From contig JAVTVX010000010.1 in assembly GCA_033439265.1 (NCBI GenBank), positions 18,961,056 to 19,025,055 of the forward strand: 64,000 nt of DNA, written 5' to 3'. The DNA is from Dillenia suffruticosa (lineage: Eukaryota > Streptophyta > Magnoliopsida > Dilleniales > Dilleniaceae). Below are positions 23,716 to 35,606 of this stretch, in pieces. Below the pieces are notes generated by a model. The model was given only the letters and a program-made list of their open reading frames with translations, was not told the origin of the DNA and searched no databases. Each line of letters opens with the position of its first letter. The stretch's first letter is position 1. Both the position numbers and the translations under genes were made by a program.

Positions 23716-24516
23716 TCTGTTAATTAAAAATGTTATTATTAAAAACTTAGCAAAATCCACTAATATAATACTCGGAAACTATTACATTGCTGGAAAATGG
23801 TAAAAACTTTCCCTTCTAACAATATCTCGCGAGATAAATTGATAGAGATTAATGAATAAAATTATTGTATTTGAAAAATCTCCAATTATTTAATTCTATA
23901 TTATAAATTTTCATATAGAGAATTACAACTGAAAATAAAGAAAAATGCAATTTTTATAACTAAATTTCTAAAAGCTAGTGTGATTTAAATTTTCATGATT
24001 AAAAAAGCTTAACACAATGCACTAATATAATATTTTCAGAAATTAATAGGTTTCGAGAAATGTGATGGAATGACATTACCTTCGAAGCTTTGTAGGATGA
24101 AAATCACCTTTGCTCTCTTGTATTTCAGTCCTGGGCTGGGTATTAATAGGGGAACTACCTCCGAGCTCAAATGGGGTGGTAATGTGATCATTAGAAGGCA
24201 GAGAAGGAGTCCCCATGCTCTTCTTTCCTGCCTCTTGCGCCACAGTCCCATCTGCATGACTAGTGTTCTTCCACAACTGTGGATGCGGCACGGCACAGAC
24301 ACCGGAATACGTTTCATCAATGCCCAGTCGTAGCATTTCGACGAGCTTCCTATCTCTGCCTCGAGTGCCAAGCTGCGCCGAGCGATTTAATTTAAGACGA
24401 GGACTGCAGGAAATGGAGACTTTGACGTTTATGGTGTGCAAATTATTGGCATAATCAAAATCAAAAGGGTTGCCAAACTTGGCTCTTACAGCAAGGAGAG
24501 AAAGAAACGAAGGCAT
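22483..24516 (-). CDS. bZIP transcription factor, group E-like (copy B)
   Basis: Exons read 24516-24080, 23375-23285, 22909-22783 and 22691-22483, joining in frame to about 287 residues. Exons 2 and 3 are 91 and 127 nt, exactly as in the neighbour at 19852-21257, with the same intron phases, so the two are tandem duplicates. The basic region is 'NREASRKSRMKK' (Asn150 to Arg158), preceded by 'TKLRRLEA'. The zipper runs 'YLVELERSMKILE' then 'AEVAVLTPQVAYYREQKNML', with Pro184 at the position conserved in Arabidopsis bZIP34/61. The last exon is Gln/Met-rich. The N-terminus ('MPSFLSLLAVRAKFGNP') does not resemble copy A and may include mis-assigned sequence; the true start could be further in or in an unseen exon. 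Confidence 0.82.
23175..23238 (+). repeat. (AAT)n microsatellite in bZIP copy B intron 2
   Basis: An uninterrupted AAT trinucleotide run of about 20 units between exons 2 and 3 of bZIP copy B. Confidence 0.95.
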
Positions 24517-25749
24517 TTAGATCCTTTGAATCAATTCATCTACATTTCAAACTTTTAATATAAACTCGCCGAATATGTTCAACTAAGTCAAATATTTATC
24601 CTCTTCCGCCCTTGCAAGTTTCAATTGGTATTAAGTTTTAGGTTATTATTATTGTTATCGTTATTGTTACATTTACAAGTTTGTAACAAGTTTGAATACC
24701 TATATGTGATTTTTCAAATCATAATTAAAACCTTTTTTATTTAAAATTTACATGTAAGATAAAATAATACCAAATAAAAATCTAAATAATATCACTTTTC
24801 ATTGTTAACTACTATTTATGAGAACAGAATATAACAAAAAAATAAAAAGAAAAATTAACATTGAAGAATTAGGTTTTTGCGTTTATATCAAATGTGTCTT
24901 TTTCCTAATGAAGAAAAACTCATTGTCTTTGTTTATCTCAAATAACTCATTACGCCTATTTATGTTAAATATATGTCTTCAACTATTCTCTTGATTATAA
25001 CTATCTCATTAAAACCTTTGTTAATGTGCATCCCTAAATATAGGGTTTTTTATTTTTTGGATTAAGAAGAAGTAGATATAGGGTTTTGGAGGTGAGAGCA
25101 AGGTTCTAGTACTGCTGGTCCTATTGCCCACAAGTGGTATGTCGCCTTCAACTTACAACTTGCAAGCCCTCATCCTTGGCATTAAATGGTATGAACATCT
25201 TACTATTTTTTTTTTTTTTTTTTTTAAGTTTTTAGTTCTTAATGAAACTCGAATCTGAGCCTATTACAAGAAAAAAGAATATTGATATCATTTAAACTAA
25301 AACTCATCTACATGAACATTCTTACTGTTAGTAAACGGCATTAAAGATCAAAATGATTTCACTTTTACCAATCATTTTCTTTCTTTTTTTTTTTCTTTTT
25401 CACCCCCACAGATTATTAAATTTTTGGATAATCATCCATTTTCCAGCTAACGCCCCCTTTCATTTACTTAATTGTTAATTTTATTTTGAAAAAAAGGGGT
25501 AAAAATCCTTGTTTAGGGAAATAACTTTAAAAGAAAAATCTTTAATGGCACATATGGCAATATTCATTTTCTTGATGGACATATATGGCAACAAAGTAAC
25601 AATAAAAGAGAAAAAATTTGTACTAATAAAAATTATATATATAGTTTTTAAACTATTATCTGAATTTCAAATAAGTCCTTCCACTTCATTTTGTATGAAC
25701 ACGTAATTACCGCAACGGTTAAGTACCGGAGGACACCGAAGTTAGGTTC
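24517..25749. other. Intergenic, AT-rich; no gene seen
   Basis: Upstream flank of bZIP copy B and spacer to the inverted-repeat element. There is a long T run at 25207-25225 followed by 'aatgaaactcgaatctgagc', which looks like the end of a SINE-like sequence. Nothing else is supported. Confidence 0.5.
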
Positions 25750-26980
25750 TGAACGGAATTTGCCGAAGAGGAACGTCTGGTATGACGTGGATGATGACAA
25801 GGCTTGCTTGCTGAATGCCACGTCATTCCCACCCTCCACCTTATTCAATCCCCATTCCACTCTCTCCCGCGCTCTCCCAAACCCGCGAGCTTTCTCATCT
25901 TTCATCTCTCTCCTTCTTCAACTCCACAGATACTTTGTAATTTCATCCAATTAAACACACTATCATCTCCTCTGCACCATCAAAATCTGTTCACGGACAT
26001 CAATTTCACCACCCTTGTCGGAATCCGCCATCACTGCCACCTCCAAATCATCTCCGCCCGGTGAGTGAAAGAATCTTCAGTTTCTTTCTTCAATCCGCTT
26101 CTATTCAAGTTTCTGAACATATATTGCAGCCTAAAACAAGTTTTCTTCCATCCTTTCTTCATTCCCGAAACTCAGCTACCGGAAAGTGTATTTTACTTGC
26201 AAAAAGATGATGAACTTCTAAGGGGCATTTTGACAAACACATGGTGTGCAAGCTATACAAGAAATGTCCGATCCAAACACGTAGCCAAAACTCAAGCCAA
26301 CTTTGCGTTCGCAAACAGAGTGAACAAATTGAAGAACAAAAATTCTCTCTCTCTCTCTCTCTCTCTCCCCTCCGTTTCTTTTTCTCTTTCGCTCCACTTC
26401 CACACTTCTCTTCATCTTTACAAGTATCTCTCTCACCCACGTCCAAATTTCGCTCATGTTGCTCTAATCCACTTCTTTACCATCTTTTTGAGAGAACTGG
26501 GCACTGTTCTTGTGGCTTGAATCCGCTTTTTTGGTTGTCGAAGCTTATGGTGGAGAAGTGAAACAGGGACGGCGACTTGAAATTGGAAGTGTTTGGGAGT
26601 CGATGAAGTGAATCTGAACTTCAATCATGACTAGAAGGAAGAAAGTAAGCAGATTCGACCATCAATTTGAAAGAAGGAGAGCTTACGATTAGAAAGCAAT
26701 ATCAGTGGCGAGCCGAGGAGCGTAAGGAATCGTGAAATTGATGATGGAAAACGAGGTTTGAGGGTGCTATGACGGTGAAGAGATGATAACATAAGTGAAT
26801 CCACAAGGGTTTCGAGATAGATTTAGGGAGAAACTTCGCGGGTTTGCAGAGTAAAGGGGGAGGAAGAAGGGCGTGGGTGCACGCGCGCAAGGGGAGAGAC
26901 CTGGCATGCCACGTAATGCAAGTAAGCCTTGACAGTGTGCCAGGTCATGCCAGACTTACCACTGCGGCAAATTCCGTTCA
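25750..26980. mobile_element. Long inverted-repeat element, about 1.2 kb (non-autonomous DNA transposon candidate)
   Basis: The ends are inverted copies of each other. The 16 bases 'tgaacggaatttgccg' at 25750-25765 recur exactly inverted at 26965-26980. Inward, 'caaggcttgcttgc' (25799-25812) matches inverted sequence near 26918-26931 with one change. 'aaacccgcgagctttctc' (25879-25896) matches 26828-26845 inverted at 16 of 18 bases, and 'catcaatttcac' (25998-26009) matches 26732-26743 inverted exactly. The arms are thus about 280-290 bp of diverged inverted repeat around a 650-bp centre with a CT microsatellite. No transposase frame is present. Long arms are typical of Mutator-like or foldback elements. 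I could not find a clear target-site duplication, so the family and outer limits are uncertain. Confidence 0.65.
26343..26367 (+). repeat. (CT)n microsatellite
   Basis: A run of about 12 CT units in the central part of the inverted-repeat element. Confidence 0.9.
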
Positions 26981-27745
26981 CGTCCGTTTAAAAGGAGGAT
27001 TTTGTTGGAAGAGAGCGGGAGAGAGAAGATTTTGAAAAAGTTCACTCAATTCATCGGAGGGAAAAATTTTGGACGGGTTTTAAAAATCTTCCGAACATAA
27101 TTTTTCAATCCTATCAAATTGATGAATTTCGAAGGAAAAGAATCTTCTTTTAAAATTTTAAATATTAAATTTACTTTTATATTATCTATTTTAAAAAATA
27201 AATTTTAAAAATGATAATACAGTAAATTTATATATTTTTAATATATTTTCTTATTTTTTTAGTCTAATTAAATATGATTTTTTATTTTCTTTTATTTTAT
27301 CTCTTTTCCATTACATTTATTATTGTCAAATGTAATTTTTAATTTTACCTCCTTTTTGTTTTCTTTTCTTTCCTTTTCCATCTTTTTCTTTTCTTTGCTT
27401 TACTTCCATGTAAGGTTTGCCAAACACACTATTAACTTCTGTCCATTTTTAGATGGGGGTGAGAGATTTATTTGTTATTTTAATTAAAATTCAAAAACTC
27501 GGATGGTACAAAATAAAATTGAAGAATTTTTTTGAAATCCATATTATAGTTAAGGAATAAACATGTAACTTTTTCATGCTTATTCTATTCTCATGAACTT
27601 TATTTTTATAGTTGAATTATGAAAAATTTTCATTAATACAATTTTTTACAATTGTTTTTATGCTTTTTTGGTTTGTAGTCCAGAGATAATGTTATCCAAT
27701 AAAAGTAAAAAAAAAAAAGTGTTATATATTTTATAATTTATATAC

Positions 27746-27748
<3 letters not shown>

Positions 27749-27779
<31 letters not shown>
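27749..27779 (+). repeat. (AT)n microsatellite
   Basis: An uninterrupted AT run of about 15 units. Confidence 0.95.
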
Positions 27780-27782
<3 letters not shown>

Positions 27783-28064
27783 AATATGTATATGTAAATA
27801 TGTCTATGTATATATATGTTGCTTTCTCTCTTTTTACCCTTAGCTCAATAAGGATAACATTTGCCTCACCTTATTTTGGGGTAAATGTTATTTCTCTATT
27901 TATTAAATATACTTAAAATGAGTAAAAAATTAATAAAATAATGTTACTCTCCGTTTGAATTTACCGGATATCGCCTTAAAAAAAACAAAGGGAAAAGTAT
28001 GCATACGGTTCTGAAATAAAATCAGCGCCGCCGGGTCATGAGGATGTTAGGAAAGAGGCCCCGG

Positions 28065-28070
28065 CACGTG
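28065..28070. promoter_or_regulatory. G-box CACGTG upstream of the FOLK-like gene
   Basis: CACGTG in the context ccggcacgtgcgtc, 164 bases before the start codon at 28234, in the short GC-richer proximal promoter. G-boxes are common in light- and ABA-responsive plant promoters; function here is inferred. Confidence 0.45.
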
Positions 28071-28129
28071 CGTCTCATTATCTGTAGTCGTACGGGTCCA
28101 AATCTATAGATGGAGAGAAATTACTTTCC

Positions 28130-28138
28130 TTAAATAGA
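28130..28138 (+). promoter_or_regulatory. Possible TATA box of the FOLK-like gene
   Basis: 'ttaaataga' about 100 bases before the start codon at 28234. A TATA box there would place transcription start near 28165. Unproven. Confidence 0.3.
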
Positions 28139-28233
28139 GACCCAATTTGGTTACTCTCCAGCTACACAGTCTCTCAATCAGATGGACCGGGAGTTTGTAG
28201 CAGGAAAGACCTAACTCCGCGATTCACAACCAC

Positions 28234-31017
28234 ATGGCCGCTCTCGTCTACGCTGTCTCTCAATTCCGTTACTCTAAACATCAGATTTCGTCCAACTACT
28301 TTTCATCCTCCCATTTCTTTCCCAATCTTAGTTTCCCAATTCGCAAGTCCACCTTCACCTCATCCAATCGGGTCCATTCCGGTAACTTCACGGCTTTCCG
28401 AATCCCAGAGACTAGGAATTTTCAAACGGGTTCAATGTTTTCCGATACTCCAGTTGTCAATGATGTTATGGCGACCGGGTTTACAGGCATAGTTGCTCTG
28501 GCTTCTCTACGACTTTGGGAGGAAACAGCCAAACATGGTATCTTCGACGAGGTTTTACGCTCACCTTATCTACGTCTCTTCCTTAATTCGCTACTCTCTC
28601 TCTCTCAAACTTTTAGTTAATTTACTAGTCAATGCTGTAAATTTTGTAGCTTTGGACCTGTACTTCTATTCTTACTGGGCTGGCTGGGCGGTGTATGACT
28701 CTAATTATAAGGTCATTTATTAATCAACTAGGGATGTTATCCTTTGATTCCGGTCTTTGTTAGCTCACATCTTATATAAATATATCGAACCTGATGCCAT
28801 TTCTTTTAAGTAGAAATTAAATTCTTTTTTAAAATAATAAAAAATATATATTTATTTAGTTTCACGTCGGGTGCGTGGTAAGTTGTATTGCTAAGGGGAT
28901 GCTGTCAACACTTTCCAGCTCACCATGAAGAGGCATTTTATATTGTCCAAAGTGGCTATCACATGAAGGGCAGTTTCAAACATCTTACAACCTCCAGACC
29001 ACAAAGTTTAATATTAGTCTGTTGTGAGTAATTTGTGTGGGTGAGCCTATGAGATGCCATATAGTGAGGCTGTTGGCTATTTGTCCTTCTCCATATTTGA
29101 ATATGGATTAAAATGGAACCATTTTTTCTTGATTAACCGGTCGCTGTTTCTCTTCCGTCTTTCACTGATTTTCTCTTGCAAGTTGCAACACCTCAAGTCA
29201 TTAAATGGAGTTGAGGAACATGCCAGCTCTATCGTCTTCATTGGTCTGATTGGGTTTATCAATGTAGAGACAACCAAACAAATGTTGATCATTTTGATAA
29301 GGGAAAAACTCTTAGTTCATAGCCTAGGTACTTTGCCTCTGATTTTCTAACCTTTAACCTCGTGTAGAGAGCAAAAGGCAAATCCTGTAAACCATTTTCC
29401 TTGCTTATATTCATTTATGCTTGTGTTTCTAAGTCAACTATTCATAGGACTACCCTGTGTAATACATTTACGGTATGGTTACTAAAATCGTGATTCTACT
29501 GCAACATCCTTAGTGTGGAGATGTGTCCGATGAGTCCCAACACTTAAAACATTACCTAGAATGTGAATAAGGGATTATTCACTTCCAAGTTAAACTGGTA
29601 TCAAAGAAATAAGTTTCTGGAGTTGAATATCTTGCTAGTGTATAACTGCATTCTAATTCTGACTTGTGTATTCTTGGCCAGAAATTGAATAGGAAGCTTG
29701 TGCATATAAGCATTGGACTAGTTTTCATGCTTTGCTGGCCAATATTCAGGTAGTCTGAAATTACCTCAGAAATCCTATTGGGATTCCATCATATACATAT
29801 CCAATGAACTAACCCTAACTTGTCCATACAGTTCTGGCAGGCAGGGTGCATATTTAGCGGCTGTTATTCCTGGCTTAACCATAATCAAAATGCTCCTTGT
29901 GGGATCAGGAATATGGAAAGATGACGCCACTGTCAAGTCAATGAGCAGAACTGGGGATTACAGGTAACAACTTCTGACAAACTATTTTTTCACATATATT
30001 GTTTCAAATCAAAAGCTTGTCTTTGTCAAATCCAACAATATATCTTTTGGTTTAACTGAGCATAACTAAAAGAAGCATACTTAACCAGCCACATCCTCCC
30101 CCCCCCCTCCCCGGGGGACCAAAAGAAAGAAAAAAAAAAAGGGAGCTTGAAAATCAACATTTGCACCAAACTTGGAAACATGTTAATATGCTTCTCTAGT
30201 GTAATGAGATTTCACGTCAGCAACTTTTTGAGAAAATGGTTGTCTGAACAAAGGCAGTTCATGCAGGTTGGTTCTTACGCCTACCTGATTAAGTTTTCTT
30301 CTTACATGATCTCTTCATTCAATATATGTTACTTTCTGAAGCAGGGAACTCTTGAAAGGACCACTGTATTATGCTGCAGCAATTACCTTGGCTTCTATAC
30401 TGTATTGGAGAGATTCACCTTTATCTATAGCAGTAATCTGTAACCTCTGTGCTGGAGATGGTAATGTTCTTTTGATCTTCATCTTATTAATACAAGAATT
30501 TTGTTTCTTTCAACAAAAAAACTTATGAGTGTATTCTTAAAGCAGAAAAAAAAATTTGGTGGTTGCTTAGGAATTCTCCCACTTTACAACCCAGCCTTGA
30601 ACTTTTCCTTATTTTATGTCTCAGGCTTAGCTGATGTCATTGGGAGGCGGTTGGGTCATCAGAAACTTCCTTATAACGTGAACAAGTCTGTCGCTGGTTC
30701 TCTTGCAATGGGCGCTGCTGGTTTCATAGCATGTGTAGGGTAAGCTCAACCAAGCTTCATTGTCACTTGTTTTCTACAAAACCTGCATTTTGGAACTGGA
30801 TAAGTGGTGGTGATTTTTACTGTTGTGTTGTTCCAGGTACATGTATTATTTCTCCATGTTTGGATATATGGAAAAAAGTTGGGAAATGGTATTGGGTTTT
30901 CTGATTGTGTCTTTTGCAACGGCATTGGTAGAATCTCTTCCTATCAGCTCTAAGCTTATTGATGACAATCTCACGGTTCCCTTGGCCACCATATTGGTTG
31001 GCACCCTTGTATTCTGA
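28234..31017 (+). CDS. FOLK: Farnesol/phytol kinase, chloroplast (FOLK-like)
   Basis: Polyprenol kinase family: phosphorylates farnesol (or related isoprenoid alcohols) to the monophosphate using a nucleoside triphosphate. In Arabidopsis, loss of FOLK makes plants ABA-hypersensitive. Exons 28234-28551, 29682-29749, 29832-29963, 30345-30460, 30625-30739 and 30837-31017 join in frame to 309 residues, close to the about 307 of the Arabidopsis protein. The first 70 residues are Ser/Thr-rich like a plastid transit peptide. Then come several hydrophobic helices and the conserved family blocks 'RKLVHISIGLVFMLCWPIFS', 'ELLKGPLYYA', 'VICNLCAGDGLADVIGRRLG', 'LPYNVNKSVAGSLAM' and 'ALVESLPIS'. No break is seen. 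Substrate preference cannot be read from sequence alone. Confidence 0.93.
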
Positions 31018-33375
31018 TTCTTTGTATTTGTGGATGCTGGCGATTGCAAGAGCAAGTGTGGATGTACAGTTTCTAATGGAATTATGAGCGTGTTGGCCAA
31101 CCTGTAGCGTTTCAAGCACCACTCGTTTGGATGAGCTAGGGCGTGAATTGCTACCGCGCATCATGTGCCTTCTACCAATTTGTTGTAATTCAAATGTAAA
31201 GAACCGTGCTTGAACATGAACCTCTACCCTTTCATGTGCCCTATACGAATTCATTGGGGGACATTTGCCTAGGAATGGAACTGTAAGGCACCCTTTGCAG
31301 CGATATTCTGTTGAGTAATGTTAATGTTCTAGTTTTGATCTTATTTCCTTGTTTTTGGCTGATAACCTCGGATGTCAATTGCCCCTAGCCCCGACCATGG
31401 ATCCCGTGGAACCGGGAGCCGAACTAGGGAGCAGGGACTTGAAGAAAAAGGTTCCGGATCCGGTTCCATCAAGGAACTAGAGCCAGATGTATTCTTAGAA
31501 TAGGAATTGTGAAACCGAAATTTCTTTTTTAAGGAAAAGAAAAGGGAATTTAATTTTTAGACGCACACTAAAATGTCCCTTCTCACAGAATGTAGACATC
31601 TTTTCAATAAATTTTCAATGCCATTTATAATTTTTCAATAAAGAAAGTTAGCGTTTTTATAATCATAAATAATTATTGAATAAAAAATAAAATATTTTTT
31701 GAAAATTTTGTTTTAGCAAAATCATGAAATATGCAAGAATGAAAACCGGGGAAAGGAGATGAAACCAACAAAAGATTTCAATTGAATAAAACCACAATTT
31801 TGGAACCATGGTCAGAGTAGATTAGATTGTACCACCTATGTGGTGATACAAGATTAATCATCAGCAAATCACAAAAAGGTGGCCCGAGTGCCCCGACCCG
31901 ATGTAAAGGTCCACAATTTTGATAGCGATGCGGAGTTGTAGAACGATTGGCCCACGGAACTAACCAAAGGTAAAGCCCATAAAACTACATTCTGACCTCA
32001 TTCTTTCTCCTTCTTCCCCGCAACCTGAAACTGCAAGATTTCGACGAAAAGGAAGATTCATCTCATCAAGAAAAACAAAAGGGCAATCTCTCTCTCTCTC
32101 TCTCTCTTTGCTCCCAGGTTCATTCCTCAGCTAGATCATCGTGAGTTCTCTTCTCTTTCTCTATTACTCAAAAACTAAATTATGATCTCTGAATTGGCGG
32201 TTTTTATCCCTATTTGATTACGATCACGCATTGCAACTTATCCCTTGCTTATGATTCTATCGATTATCGTATATGTTCCTCGGGATTCCAGGTTTGTTTC
32301 TGCTGTTTGTCGAATCTGATTTGTGTGTTCATTTGGTTAATTTTGTTTGTGAAAGTTTATTGGGTGACCACTGAATCGCAGTACTTTAAATCCTAGGAAT
32401 TGGTTTGTTGGACCGGAAGTCCAATTCTCAAAATTCACAAATTTCGACCGATTTTATTGATTAGCTCCTTCCCTTCTTAGGCCTTTCTCTTTTTTCCTTT
32501 TCCCCCAAAAATCTCAGTTAAGCGTAATGAATTGTCCTTAACTGAATCTTTGATGACATTTTAGACTGTTTTCGTAGTATTATGTTTTTTGTAGGATGTT
32601 GTCAGTTGCGGTGACAGCCATTGAAAGTGGATAATCCTGAATGTGATGGGCTTCCAAATGACCATCACTCCTCATCTTATACCTAGAACTGATTTCTGAC
32701 AAATCAGTAGTTCGTTAGCTAGCTTTCCTCTTAAGGTTATAGATTATTTGAGCTCACACACGGGGTTTGCCTAGTGTGCTCTCCCGGTGCCTGTGGTTTG
32801 TGGGTATTGTGCGTGTTAAATGGGTTTATCTGTACACATCCAGTGATTCTGGGTTTATGGGTACACATCCGGTGATTCTTGTGAAAGAGTGGACTACATG
32901 TCCGGCTACGTCAAATGGTACAGTTTAGGAAGACAAAATCAGAGGGTATGCATCATTTGATGTTCTATTTATCTATAATTTCATTTTCCAATTAATCAAA
33001 ACTTAATATTGCTGAAGTAGCTCTACTTGGACTTATTTTTCTAATGACTAGCAAAATGTTTAAACGGTTGGAGCACTTCTCCTCTAAATTATCCTTCTAG
33101 TTCAAAGTTAGATGCTATCTTGCTCGTGGTAAAGTTGCTGTCCCATACAAAGAATGTTTGTTTACTTGAACTTCCCATCAAATAAGTCCTGCTTATATTC
33201 TTTTCCTTTTCCTTATTAAATTTTTGGCTCCTTTCTCATTTTGTAGTCCTTGTTATCTAATATTTCGAATGCATCTCGTTAGGGACCATTCATGATTGAC
33301 ATTAGGTTCTTTTTCTCAGGCTGAAGCTTTCAGTAAGCTAAACTGCCAATAGGACCTAGTTGGTTTGACTTACTC
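31018..33375 (+). other. FOLK 3' flank and SGF11 leader region
   Basis: No coding frame is recognised. The first part is FOLK 3' UTR and AT-rich spacer. From about 31990 the sequence has the look of a plant 5' leader: a TC microsatellite at 32088-32107, then AT-rich intron-like sequence up to 33350. The SGF11 5' UTR probably starts near 32000-32130 and contains one or more introns. Confidence 0.45.
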
Positions 33376-34167
33376 ATGTCAATGTCAAATGATGACAATG
33401 CATCATCTCATTCTCAGGTAACCTATCTTTCTCCTGTAAAGATGTTCAGAATTGTGCTTCTGCTCATTCTCATTAGTTCTTGCTGTTCACTTTTGCAGCT
33501 AGCATCTCTTTTTTTTGAAGACCTTCTTGATTCCATTATAGTAGATGTTGCTTCTGAATATCATCGAATATCAAGGCTAGGCCTTGATCGTAACCTGGAA
33601 GATGAGGAAGAAGAATTACGACTGTCAGCAGAAGCCCGGGCAAAGGCTGCTGATCTCAGTAATAGTGGTGAGGCCACAAGCAAGTATGTGGTTGACATAT
33701 TTGGACAAACTCATCCTTCTGTAGCCAGTGAAATATTTAAATGCATGAACTGTGGAAGATCAATCATGGCTGGCAGGTTTGCACCTCATCTGGAGAAATG
33801 CATGGGAAAGGTGATCTACTCCAGAACACTTGAAGATTTTTAATTCCTCCTGGCTAATTGTTTCTAGCTTAGAAATTGATCCTCTTGTTCATTGTTGAAA
33901 ACCTGTGCAACTCTGACTGCTGGGCATTTTAGCACGAAAAATGACAAAGTTTGGCAATTGTGACAACAGGGTAGAAAGGCACGTCTAAAGGCAACAAGAA
34001 GCAGCACAGCTGCACAAAACCGGTACACAAGGGGAAGCCCTGGTTCAGCGTACTCTCCTTATGCAAATTCCACGAGCACAAATTCCACAAGCACAAACAG
34101 ATACTCAAATGGAACACATGGTATTGCAGGTGAGGAGTATTCTAATGGCACATTTGAAGAGCCATGA
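33376..34167 (+). CDS. SGF11: SAGA-associated factor 11 (deubiquitinase module subunit)
   Basis: SGF11 belongs to the histone H2B deubiquitination module with UBP22 and ENY2, in the nucleus. Exons 33376-33417, 33499-33810 and 33970-34167 join in frame to 183 residues. The N-terminal helix ('FFEDLLDSIIVDVASE') is the part that docks to ENY2 and the protease in yeast Sgf11. Next are an acidic Glu-run and 'YVVDIFGQTHP'. The SGF11 zinc finger follows, with Cys96, Cys99, His111 and Cys115 ('KCMNCGRSIMAGRFAPHLEK'), then a basic 'GRKARLKATRSSTAAQN' and a Ser/Thr/Asn-rich tail. All four zinc ligands are present. The start Met gives 'MSMSNDDNASSHSQ', matching the short first exon of the Arabidopsis protein as I recall it. 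It lies next to FOLK, as At5g58575 lies near At5g58560. Confidence 0.93.
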
Positions 34168-35606
34168 AGCAAAGTTGACTTGAGCAATAGGAGGCCGGAC
34201 AAAGAATTCTTGAAATTGGACAAACACACATCTTAGTCACAGCCTCCAGGGCGTAGGTTTAGCTAACTTAAGTTTGGCTTTGGTGATTGTGTGCCTGCAT
34301 AGAAGTTAACTCGGTGACACACTTATTACTGAATTTCCTTTTTAGTGGCATGTAAGGATTGCATTGGGTCTTAAGTCATCATAGCGGATTTTCGCATAAT
34401 TTCAGCTTGTTGCAAGTTGTATGGTACCTTTGTTGGATTATACTATGATTATCAACTTGGAGTATGATAAACAAAGTAGATTTTTCATTAATGATTCATC
34501 TTGAGAATGATGTTCTGGTGGATAAAACTTCCTGGAGGCAAAGTAATCTTCTTAAGGGTGGAAATTGTGTTTGATGCGCTGATTATTAGGTTGAAATGAG
34601 ATCGGTGTTTGATATAGATTTTGTTCCATGAGATGGATTTCTAGGAGGCGTCAAGTTTGGTTCCAAATTCCTCTGCCTGCTGTAAATGAATATGCATGCA
34701 ACCCCTTAAAAAAAAAAATAAATAATAAAAAGGAAAAATAAAATGAAAAAAGGGGGTAATGTGAAAAATCATTCGCTTGAAGAACCACTTTTTTATATGA
34801 AAAAAAGGAAGATATTCCATTGCCGGGCTCCGTCCTAACCCTCCAGACTATAAGGAACTTGAATTTTTAACCTTATTTATTGCTTTAATTTCGAGAGCTA
34901 TGCAGGTCATCTTATTGCCCTGATTTCGAGAGCTCTGCAGGTCAAGATGACCTTCGTCGTCCCAAAACTAAAAGAATCTTACAGAGTATGATTTTAATAA
35001 TTTTGCACAAGTGAGACTTTTTGTTCCCAGAAATTAATCCTCTTTAATTAGCTATAATAATTAAACATATTTTTTTTTAAAAATAATACGTGACACAGTT
35101 CTCATATTATTTCTTTTATTTATTGGTTTCAGATTTTATTTTACATATATCTTTATTTTAAATATATCAATTAATTGATCTCATAATATAAATACCTCTA
35201 CTATACATATCAAAGAATTATATTATATAACTTATTTATTCCTACCGATCACATCAATATCATATTACTCCCAGTAATAAACTATTTTTAATTTAAATAA
35301 TTTAACTATCTCGTAAAATTAAAGTATTAATATGACCATGACCTCTCCAACTATTTTAATTAAAATAGTTTAAAAGTTAACCAAAATAAAATTTATTCGT
35401 GTTTTTGAATTCCATAATTAAAAATTTTTCTGAAAGCTTACACAGTATTACATTACTAATTGCTATGTAATTGGGTGTAAATGCATGTTAACTCCCAAAC
35501 AAAAAATGATACAAACTGCATAATATATTGTTGAATAGGTCTTTACAGCTGATAATTATGAGGATATATGGTGGGTGGGGCATGAACATGAAAAACAGAA
35601 GTTAAG
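34168..35606. other. Convergent intergenic spacer, no gene seen
   Basis: Spacer between the 3' ends of SGF11 (+) and the BAG gene (-). It begins with about 500 bases likely to be SGF11 3' UTR, then becomes very AT-rich (34980-35560). A short imperfect repeat around 'atttcgagagctatgcaggtc' variants occurs at 34888-34909 and 34922-34943. Confidence 0.55.

Larger units (their letters stand above)
26981..28233. other. Intergenic, AT-rich; promoter side of the FOLK-like gene
   Basis: No recognisable frame. Most of it is AT-rich with a long AT repeat. The last 200 bases are GC-richer and carry a G-box and a TATA-like box before the FOLK start. Confidence 0.6.

Noticed and set aside
24076-24371. 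Alternative frames over bZIP copy B exon 1
   Set aside because: The frame that splices into the basic region explains the sequence better.
26065-26561. Overlapping frames of 106-151 codons with Ser/Leu runs
   Set aside because: They come from the CT microsatellite in the inverted-repeat element.
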